A DNA stretch of 12,425 nt. It comes from CAZQFS01 sp964592755 (GTDB taxonomy: Bacteria > Hydrothermota > Tepidihabitantia > Tepidihabitantales > Tepidihabitantaceae). The translations under genes were made by a program, and so were the position numbers. Under the pieces are notes generated by a model. That model made no database searches and was not told the origin of the DNA. It saw only the letters and a list, made by a program, of their open reading frames with translations. Of the stretch, positions 1 through 5,854 are shown one piece after another. Position 1 is the stretch's first letter, and every line of letters starts with the position of its first letter. The DNA is taken from positions 1 through 12,425 of the forward strand of contig CAZQFS010000092.1 of assembly GCA_964592755.1 (NCBI GenBank), given 5' to 3'.

Positions 1-1039
1 CTGAGTAGTCGTGTTCAATCGCGTAGCCGGGCCGGGTCATCCGGCAGGCCTCAAGTCCTGCGATGGAGTGGAGCATCTTGAGTTGTATCGGAATCGGCAG
101 GCTGGTCGAGATGCCGTTGGGATAGCACTCGGTCGTTTGAAGCCCCTCAGGCTCGATGAAGACATGGTGCCGTTCTCGTTCCGCGAACCGGACAACCTTG
201 TCTTCGATCGACGGGCAGTAGCGCACGCCTTTGCCTTTGATGACCCCGGCGTAGAGCGGCGAGTGGGCGAGGTTTGCGCGGACCAGCCGGTGGGTCCGGG
301 CGTTCGTATAGGTGATGTAGCAGTCGACCTGGTTCTCGGGTCGTGCCTCAGCCCAGAACGAGAAGGGGATGGCCGGTTCGTCGCCGGACTGGCGGTCGAG
401 TCTTGCCAGGTCAAGGGTACGGATGTCGAGACGGGGCGGCGTGCCGGTCTTGAACCGGCCGAGCTTGAACCCGAGCTGTTTCAGGCTGCGGCTCAGTTGG
501 CAGGCAGGAGCTTCACCGAGCCGACCGGCCGGAAAACTCGTCATGCCGATGTGAACCAGGCCGCTGAGGAACGTCCCTGGGGCGAGCACCACGGTGCGGC
601 CTGGGATTCTCTCACCGAGTTCGGTCTCGATGCCGGTGCAGGTGCGGCCGCGGAGCAGGATGCGGGCCGCGGTGCCCTGGTGCAGGCAGAGTCCGGGACA
701 TGTTTCGAGTTCCGCCTTCATCAACTGCCGGTAACGCTGGCGGTCAACCTGGGCCCGGGAGGAACGCAGGGCCCGGCCTTTGCTTGTGTTCAACCGGCGG
801 AAATGGATGCCGGCACAGTCGGCCAGACGCGCCATCGCACCACCAAGGGCGTCAAGTTCGCGCACGAGCTGTCCCTTGCCGACGCCGCCGACCGCGGGGT
901 TGCAGGAGAGCTGGCCGATAGTGTCGAGGTTCTGGGTGACGAGCAGAGTGCGGCATCCCATCCGCGCCGCGGCGAGCGCAGCCTCGCATCCGGCATGGCC
1001 GGCACCGACCACAAGCACGTCGAACCGTTCGGTGTTCAT
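1..1039 (-). CDS. mnmG: tRNA uridine-5-carboxymethylaminomethyl modification enzyme MnmG (GidA), 3' end outside window
   Basis: FAD-dependent enzyme that, with the GTPase MnmE, makes the (carboxymethyl)aminomethyl group on uridine 34 of certain tRNAs, tuning wobble decoding. The reading frame is open from the ATG at 1039 to the window edge, giving 346 residues of a family of about 620. The N-terminus has the dinucleotide-binding motif GAGHAG (residues 12-17), followed by CNPAVGGVGKG (46-56). Further on are GRFKTGTPPR, RYCPSIEDK with Cys275, and VFIEPEG; the frame leaves the window within RPGYAIEHDYS. Cys46 and Cys275 correspond to the two functionally important cysteines of the E. coli enzyme (Cys47 and Cys277). 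These motifs separate it from the shorter TrmFO. No Shine-Dalgarno sequence precedes the ATG, and the predicted promoter lies so close that the mRNA may be almost leaderless. The FAD domain and most of the insertion domain are present; the C-terminal MnmE-binding part is missing only because of the window edge. Confidence 0.96.
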   Translation of the reverse strand, partial: MNTERFDVLVVGAGHAGCEAALAAARMGCRTLLVTQNLDTIGQLSCNPAVGGVGKGQLVRELDALGGAMARLADCAGIHFRRLNTSKGRALRSSRAQVDRQRYRQLMKAELETCPGLCLHQGTAARILLRGRTCTGIETELGERIPGRTVVLAPGTFLSGLVHIGMTSFPAGRLGEAPACQLSRSLKQLGFKLGRFKTGTPPRLDIRTLDLARLDRQSGDEPAIPFSFWAEARPENQVDCYITYTNARTHRLVRANLAHSPLYAGVIKGKGVRYCPSIEDKVVRFAERERHHVFIEPEGLQTTECYPNGISTSLPIPIQLKMLHSIAGLEACRMTRPGYAIEHDYS

Positions 1040-1052
1040 GGGTTCAAGGCTG

Positions 1053-1081
1053 ATTCTAGGCCCTGACTGCCGTGCTGGCAA
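1053..1081 (-). promoter_or_regulatory. Predicted sigma70-type promoter of mnmG
   Basis: Read on the minus strand, TTGCCA (1081-1076) matches the -35 consensus at 5 of 6 bases, and TAGAAT (1058-1053) matches the -10 at 5 of 6, with an ideal 17-base spacer. Transcription would start near 1046, leaving roughly 5-8 untranslated bases before the mnmG ATG at 1039. That fits the absence of a Shine-Dalgarno sequence. Its -35 overlaps the -35 of the opposite promoter. Confidence 0.6.
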
Positions 1082-1104
1082 GGACGTTCGTCCTGTGCTA
1101 TAAT
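1075..1104 (+). promoter_or_regulatory. Predicted extended -10 promoter for the gene at 1124
   Basis: A perfect TATAAT at 1099-1104 is preceded by TG at 1096-1097, forming the extended -10 element TGCTATAAT. A fair -35, CTGGCA (4 of 6), lies at 1075-1080 with an 18-base spacer. Transcription would start near 1111, just before the AAGGAG ribosome site and the TTG start at 1124, so the leader is very short. Confidence 0.65.
1081..1094. promoter_or_regulatory. 14-bp inverted repeat inside the promoter spacer, possible operator
   Basis: AGGACG and CGTCCT are perfect inverted arms separated by TT. The dyad starts at the base next to the shared -35 region and ends four bases before the plus-strand -10, so it fills most of that spacer. 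A dimeric repressor or activator could bind here and affect both divergent promoters. This is inferred from position and symmetry only; no specific regulator is recognised. Confidence 0.35.
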
Positions 1105-1123
1105 TAGTCTGGGAAGGAGAGAA

Positions 1124-1603
1124 TTGAGTACCAAGGGACAGGTCCTGGTCGCGGTCGTGCTGGCCGGCATGGTTGTTGGAGTGTTCATCCAGGACAGCGG
1201 TGCGGCCGATGACGAACCGATGCTGGTCACGCAGGCGCGCATCAGGCAGTCACGTGCCTCAGGCGGGAGTTCGGGCCGGGTGCTGGAGCAGGCGCGCCGC
1301 CTGGGCAGGGCTCTGACCGGTGACGGGCAGTACGCTGACGGTATCGAACCGGCGGACGGGGATGAAGCGAACGATGCTGAGGACCAGTTGAACGGGCTGC
1401 CGATTGTGCAGTTGCTCGGGCTCATGTCAGGCGGAGAAATCGGTCCATTCGGCGACGAACGAGCCGGGGCCGGTTTCAGCGGGGAGTACGAGGACTGGGA
1501 GTTCCTTGAGAAAGCCGACAGCGCATTCAGAAGCCCGCGCATCCAGCAATTGCTGAAGACCGCACTGGGGACAGACCTGAGTCGACTGGGCCGCGGGCCT
1601 TAG
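1124..1603 (+). CDS. Hypothetical membrane-anchored protein, 159 aa
   Basis: I do not recognise a family. The product starts at a TTG codon preceded by AAGGAG (1115-1119) with a 4-base gap, and by a strong predicted promoter, which supports it being a real gene. Residues 7-22 are strongly hydrophobic (LVAVVLAGMVVGVFI) after a single Lys, so this is a signal anchor or an uncleaved signal peptide. The rest should lie outside the membrane. It is polar and acidic, with Gly/Asp/Glu-rich linkers (about residues 65-90 and 105-130), a short predicted helix near 45-60 (VLEQARRLGRALTG) and a C-terminal amphipathic helix (IQQLLKTALGTDLSRLG, about 139-155). No catalytic motif is visible. It may be transcribed alone, since another promoter is predicted before the next gene. 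Confidence 0.65.
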   Translation: MSTKGQVLVAVVLAGMVVGVFIQDSGAADDEPMLVTQARIRQSRASGGSSGRVLEQARRLGRALTGDGQYADGIEPADGDEANDAEDQLNGLPIVQLLGLMSGGEIGPFGDERAGAGFSGEYEDWEFLEKADSAFRSPRIQQLLKTALGTDLSRLGRGP

Positions 1604-1681
1604 GCCAGCGCTGTCATCCGATTCCGTCCAAGAGCAGAGAGAACAAACCAGCAGGCTCACCGGACAGCTCAACCGGCCCGC

Positions 1682-1710
1682 TTGACTTTGTGAGGCAGGT
1701 CGGTCATCAT
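1682..1710 (+). promoter_or_regulatory. Predicted promoter for the nfeD-stomatin-ATPase operon
   Basis: TTGACT (1682-1687, 5 of 6) and CATCAT (1705-1710, 4 of 6) are separated by exactly 17 bases in the 157-base gap between the hypothetical gene and nfeD. Transcription would start near 1717, giving a leader of about 45 bases. The -10 is weak, so activity may be modest or need an activator. No convincing intrinsic terminator separates it from the upstream gene. Confidence 0.4.
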
Positions 1711-1749
1711 GTAGTCGTGAAAGTCGGCGGAGCAGGTTCCTCAGATTGC

Positions 1750-1755
1750 AGGAGG
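1750..1755 (+). promoter_or_regulatory. Ribosome binding site fixing the nfeD start
   Basis: A full AGGAGG lies 5 bases before the GTG at 1761. It argues against an in-frame TTG at 1746, which would lie upstream of this site. Confidence 0.8.
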
Positions 1756-1760
1756 TAGTC

Positions 1761-2201
1761 GTGTTTGAGCTGAAGCCGATAATCTGGATTATCTGTGGCG
1801 TGATTCTCGCGGCACTTGAGATACTGATACCGGGCCTGGTCGTCATCTGGTTCGGCATCGCCGCAGTCGCAACCGGCGTCCTGGCGTTCTTCGTGCACAA
1901 TCAGTACATTCAGTTCGGGGTTTTCATCGTCCTGTCGGCCGCGCTGGTGCTCTTTGCTCAGCGCATCGCCCGCCGGATAACCAGACCCGAGCCGGAGCCG
2001 GTCGGCGCGAACCGCATGGCCGGAGCAGTCGGGGTCGTGTGCCGGGAAATCAAGCCACCTGAGGTCGGCCGCATCAAGATAGCGGGCGACGAGTGGCGGG
2101 CAGAAGCAGACGTGCCATTGAATGTCGGCACCAGGGTCAGGGTGCTGAGGGTGGACGGCACGCGGGTATTTGTCGAGCCGGTCGAAGAAAGGAGCGAGTG
2201 A
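1761..2201 (+). CDS. nfeD: NfeD-like membrane protein, 146 aa
   Basis: Short-form NfeD protein, the usual partner of stomatin/SPFH proteins in bacteria. It is thought to help organise membrane microdomains or assist quality control, although the biochemical role of short NfeD proteins is not settled. Three hydrophobic segments (about residues 7-24, 27-45 and 52-66) are followed by a basic patch (RRITR). A cytosolic OB-fold-type domain covers residues 80-142, with the family pattern of Gly-rich start, GRIKIAGDEWRAEAD, then VGTRVRVLRVDGTRVFVEPV. The long form with an N-terminal ClpP-like protease domain is absent, so no protease activity is expected. The GTG start is set by AGGAGG. Its TGA stop shares one base with the ATG of the stomatin gene, implying translational coupling and a common function. 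Confidence 0.92.
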   Translation: MFELKPIIWIICGVILAALEILIPGLVVIWFGIAAVATGVLAFFVHNQYIQFGVFIVLSAALVLFAQRIARRITRPEPEPVGANRMAGAVGVVCREIKPPEVGRIKIAGDEWRAEADVPLNVGTRVRVLRVDGTRVFVEPVEERSE

Positions 2202-3121
2202 TGGTTGGCCTTCTAATTGCAGTCATCTTCCTGATTTTCCTGGTCGGGCTTATCGGCATCAAGACCGTGCGGCCCTACCAGCGGGCATGCGTTGAGCGGC
2301 TGGGGCGCTACCAGCGGACGGTTAGTCCCGGGCTTAACTTCATTATCCCGTTTATCGAGCGCCTGCTCAAGGTAGACATGCGCGAGCAGGTTGTGGATGT
2401 GCCGCCGCAGGAGGTCATTACCAAGGACAATGCGACGGTCACGGTTGACGCGATTATCTACTACGAAGTAACCGACCCGGTCAAGGTGCTCTACAACGTC
2501 GCGCAGTTCCGACTGGCGACCATCAAGCTGGCCCAGACCAACCTGCGTAATGTGGTCGGCGACCTGAGCCTTGATGAGTCGCTTACCTCGCGCGAGCGGA
2601 TAAACGCCAAGCTGCGCGATGTTCTGGATGAGGCGACCGACAAGTGGGGCGCCAAAGTGACCCGGGTTGAGCTTCAGCGCATCGAGCCGCCATCGGATGT
2701 GACCGAGGCGATGCACCGGCAGATGAAAGCCGAGCGCGACCGCCGAGCCTCGGTGCTCGAGGCCGAAGGGTTCAAGCAGGCCGCCATCCTGAAGGCCGAC
2801 GGTGAGAAGCAGGCCCGGATACTTCAGGCCGAGGGCCAGGCCGCGGCAATCGAGCGCGTGGCCACCGCGGACAAGTTCAAGCTGCTGACCGTGGCCGAGG
2901 GTGAGGCCCAGGCAATCGAGCGCGTCTACGCGGCAATCCACAAGGGTAACCCGACCAAGGACCTGATTACCATCAAGTACCTCGAGGCGCTGGCCAGGAT
3001 GGCGGACGGCAAAGCGACCAAGCTCTTCGTACCCTATGAGGCGTCGGGCGTCATCGGCGCGGTGAGCATGATTGCCGACGTGCTCAAGGAGCAGAAGGCA
3101 GAAAGCACGAAGGAGACCTAG
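2201..3121 (+). CDS. Stomatin-like SPFH/band 7 protein (slipin), 306 aa
   Basis: Membrane scaffold protein of the stomatin/prohibitin/flotillin/HflK-C superfamily. It oligomerises at the inner membrane and is typically paired with NfeD. A single N-terminal membrane segment (about residues 3-20, MVGLLIAVIFLIFLVGLIG) precedes the SPFH domain (about 21-190), with characteristic stretches RACVERLGRYQRTVSPGLNF, VDVPPQEVITKDNATVTVDA and the YNVAQFRLA/TNLRNVVGDLSLDE region. The segment around 170-255 is a charged Ala/Glu-rich coiled coil with repeated AEG/ADG turns. The C-terminal part has the slipin pattern YLEALARMADGKATKLFVP. The ATG is chosen because AAAGGAG (2188-2194) precedes it and because it overlaps the nfeD stop by one base. 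An in-frame upstream extension to 2093 lies wholly within nfeD. It most resembles bacterial slipins rather than HflC, which has no NfeD partner. Confidence 0.94.
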   Translation: MVGLLIAVIFLIFLVGLIGIKTVRPYQRACVERLGRYQRTVSPGLNFIIPFIERLLKVDMREQVVDVPPQEVITKDNATVTVDAIIYYEVTDPVKVLYNVAQFRLATIKLAQTNLRNVVGDLSLDESLTSRERINAKLRDVLDEATDKWGAKVTRVELQRIEPPSDVTEAMHRQMKAERDRRASVLEAEGFKQAAILKADGEKQARILQAEGQAAAIERVATADKFKLLTVAEGEAQAIERVYAAIHKGNPTKDLITIKYLEALARMADGKATKLFVPYEASGVIGAVSMIADVLKEQKAESTKET

Positions 3122-3158
3122 CCCCGGGCTTTTGTCCATTCCCGACCGTTCTGACAGT

Positions 3159-5852
3159 GTGAACGACTGGCACCTGCTGGCGCCGGCTGAGGTCGCGGGT
3201 CGGCTTGGTACCGACCCGGACCGCGGCTTGTCTGCAGTCGAGGTTCAAAGCAGGCTGGCCCGGTGCGGTAGGAACGCGCTGGTGGAGCGCGGGGCCAGAC
3301 ATCCGCTGGCGATACTGAAGGACCAGTTTGTCTCGGTCATGGTCCTGCTGCTCATCGGCGCGGGGGTGGTCTCGCTCGCGCTCGGTGAGCACACCGACGC
3401 GGCCGCGATACTGGCGATTGTCGTGTTGAACGCGGTGCTCGGGTTTGTGCAGGAGTACCGGGCCGAGCGGGCGATGCAGGCGCTGAAGTCGCTCGCGGTG
3501 CCGAGCGTGCGCGTGCGGCGCGAAGGTCACGTGCTCGAGATTTCGGCCCGGGAACTGGTGCCGGGTGACGTGGTGCTGCTCGAGGCGGGCAGCCACGTGC
3601 CGGCCGATGGCCGGTTGATTGAGGCGGTGAACCTGCGGATGCAGGAGGCGACACTGACCGGCGAGTCCGAGCCGGTGGAGAAGACCGTGGAAGCTCTGCC
3701 GTCCGGCGACCGGGCGCTCGGAGACCGGCGCAACATGGCCTACATGGGCACGGCAGTCGTCGCCGGCCGGGGAACCGTCGTCATCACCAGTACCGGAATG
3801 TCCACCGAGCTCGGCCGCATCGCCGATATGCTTCAGTCGGTGGAGCGTGAGCCGACACCGCTGCAACGCCGGATGGCTCAGCTCAGTCGCGGTCTGCTGA
3901 TTGCCGTGGCCGGGCTCGTGGTGCTCGTTTTCCTGGTCGGTCTGGTCACGCACAGGGCAGACATCCGGGTGTTGATACTGACGGCAATCAGCATGGCAGT
4001 GGCCGCAGTACCTGAGGCGCTGCCCGCGGTCGTGACCATCGCGCTGGCACTCGGGGCTCAGCGGATGCTTGCCCGGCACGCGCTGATCAGGAAGCTGCCC
4101 GCGGTCGAGACCCTGGGCTCGGTTGACGTCATCTGCTCGGACAAGACCGGGACCCTGACCGAGAACCGCATGACGGTGACAATCCTCGACGTGGCCGGGC
4201 ATCGGCTGGAGATCGGGCCGGACCAGACCGGCAACGAGTCGTGCACGCCCGCGGTTGAACTGCTGCTGGTCGGCAACGTGCTCTGCAATGACGCTGCGCT
4301 GGAGACCGGCGCGGACGGCAGGCACCGGGTCATTGGTGACCCGACTGAGGGGGCGCTGGTTCTTGCGGCACGGCGTTTCGGTCTTGATAAGGCGGACCTG
4401 GAGCGGGCCATGCCGCGCGTTGCCGAAATCCCCTTCAGTGCGGAGCGGAAGCGGATGACGACAATCCACCGGGTCAAGCACGAAAGACCTGGGGCGGTGT
4501 TCGCTGCGGTCGGGCTTGTCAGCGAGTACGTCGTGCTGACCAAGGGTGCGGTGGATGTGATAATCTCCGGTTCGACCGGGGTTCTGGTTGGTTCGCGCAT
4601 CGAGACGCTCGGGCCTGAACTGCGGAGCCGGATTGATGCCGCGCACGACCAACTGGCACAGAGGGGAATGCGCGTGCTCGGGCTGGCCGCGCGGGCGTGC
4701 CCTGAGCTGCCTGCGACCATGGAGGAGGCGGCAGTTGAAAGGGAGATGGTCTTTGTCGGCATGGTGGCGATGATTGACCCGGCGCGAGCCGAAGTCAAGG
4801 ACGCAGTGGCGACGTGCCGAACCGCCGGGGTCAGGCCGGTAATGATTACCGGGGACCACCCGCTGACGGCGCGCTACATTGCAGCCGAGCTCGATATGAC
4901 CGACCCGGGTCAGCCGGTGGTTACCGGCACGGAGTTGAGCCGTATCGGAAGAGGTGAGCTCGACAAGCTGGTCGAGCAGGCGGGCGTCTATGCCCGGGTT
5001 GCACCGGAGCACAAACTGGCGATTGTCGAGGCGCTGCAGAGGAACGGACACGTTGTAGCAATGACCGGCGATGGAGTGAACGACGCGCCCGCACTGAAGC
5101 GGGCAGACATCGGCGTGGCCATGGGTATCACCGGCACCGACGTCTCAAAGGAGGCGGCAGACATGGTGCTGCTCGACGACAACTTCGCCACGATTGTCGC
5201 CGCGGTGGAGGAAGGTCGGGTCATCTACGACAACATCCGCAAGTTCCTCCGGTACACTCTGAGCTCAAACGCGGGCGAAATCTGGGTGATGCTGCTCGCA
5301 CCTTTCCTGGGCATGCCGATGGCTCTGCTGCCGGTGCAGATTCTCTGGGTGAATCTTGTGACTGACGGTCTTCCCGGTCTGGCCCTGACCGCGGAGCCGG
5401 CCGAGCGGAATACGATGCGACGCAGACCGTACCATCCGTCCGACAACATCTTCGGTCGCGGGCTCGCGCTCGACGTGGTCTGGGTCGGCCTGGTGATGGG
5501 CCTGACGTCGCTCGGGGTCGGGTTGGCTTCGTTCCTTGCGCACCCGCTGCGTGCCCAGGGGCCCTGGCAGACCATGGTCTTCACGACTTTGACCATGGGG
5601 CAGATGGGCAATGCTCTGGCGACCCGGTCCGAGTGCGACTCGCTGTTCTCGTCTGGTCGCCGGGCGAACTACCTGCTCTACGGTGCGGTCCTGCTGACGC
5701 TGGGCCTGCAGCTTGCGGTCACCTATGTGCCGTTCCTGCAGCGGGTCTTTCACACCTTGCCGCTGTCGCCGTTCGAGCTTGGCGTCAGCCTGGCGGTGAG
5801 CACGGTTGTGTTCTGGTCCGTCGAGCTGGTCAAGCTCGTGCGGCGGCGTTGA
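3159..5852 (+). CDS. Cation-transporting P-type ATPase, type IIA/Ca2+-like, 897 aa
   Basis: ATP-driven cation pump of the inner membrane, closest in motifs to SERCA/PMR1-type Ca2+ ATPases. Visible elements are the N-terminal cation-ATPase domain (DWHLLAPAEVAGRLGTD), the actuator TGES (167-170), phosphorylated Asp in DKTGTLT (Asp328), the nucleotide-domain KGA (462-464), the hinge DPAR (540-543) and TGDGVNDAPA (636-645). About ten membrane segments are expected. Ca2+-site residues are largely kept: PEALP with Glu286 in M4, SSNAGE with Asn704 and Glu707 in M5, and WVNLVTDG with Asn732, Thr735 and Asp736 in M6. The M8 position equivalent to SERCA Glu908 appears to be Gln815, so one of the two sites may be altered. 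Ca2+ is the best guess; Mn2+ or Na+ is possible. The GTG start lacks a clear Shine-Dalgarno site and lies 37 bases after the stomatin stop. It was chosen because the family begins with this DWH motif. Confidence 0.95.
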   Translation: MNDWHLLAPAEVAGRLGTDPDRGLSAVEVQSRLARCGRNALVERGARHPLAILKDQFVSVMVLLLIGAGVVSLALGEHTDAAAILAIVVLNAVLGFVQEYRAERAMQALKSLAVPSVRVRREGHVLEISARELVPGDVVLLEAGSHVPADGRLIEAVNLRMQEATLTGESEPVEKTVEALPSGDRALGDRRNMAYMGTAVVAGRGTVVITSTGMSTELGRIADMLQSVEREPTPLQRRMAQLSRGLLIAVAGLVVLVFLVGLVTHRADIRVLILTAISMAVAAVPEALPAVVTIALALGAQRMLARHALIRKLPAVETLGSVDVICSDKTGTLTENRMTVTILDVAGHRLEIGPDQTGNESCTPAVELLLVGNVLCNDAALETGADGRHRVIGDPTEGALVLAARRFGLDKADLERAMPRVAEIPFSAERKRMTTIHRVKHERPGAVFAAVGLVSEYVVLTKGAVDVIISGSTGVLVGSRIETLGPELRSRIDAAHDQLAQRGMRVLGLAARACPELPATMEEAAVEREMVFVGMVAMIDPARAEVKDAVATCRTAGVRPVMITGDHPLTARYIAAELDMTDPGQPVVTGTELSRIGRGELDKLVEQAGVYARVAPEHKLAIVEALQRNGHVVAMTGDGVNDAPALKRADIGVAMGITGTDVSKEAADMVLLDDNFATIVAAVEEGRVIYDNIRKFLRYTLSSNAGEIWVMLLAPFLGMPMALLPVQILWVNLVTDGLPGLALTAEPAERNTMRRRPYHPSDNIFGRGLALDVVWVGLVMGLTSLGVGLASFLAHPLRAQGPWQTMVFTTLTMGQMGNALATRSECDSLFSSGRRANYLLYGAVLLTLGLQLAVTYVPFLQRVFHTLPLSPFELGVSLAVSTVVFWSVELVKLVRRR

Positions 5853-5854
5853 GC

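Noticed and set aside
11..1066. 351-residue plus-strand ORF
   Set aside because: It is antisense to mnmG, which carries clear family motifs. Long antisense frames are expected in high-GC DNA, and this one has no recognisable motif.
3120..3133. Possible terminator after the stomatin gene
   Set aside because: The stem AGCC/GGCT is only 4 bp with a 3-base loop before TTTT. It is too weak, and the ATPase appears to be in the same operon.
3084..5051. 655-residue minus-strand ORF
   Set aside because: It lies opposite the P-type ATPase; the composition is His/Arg/Gln-rich with no domain pattern.
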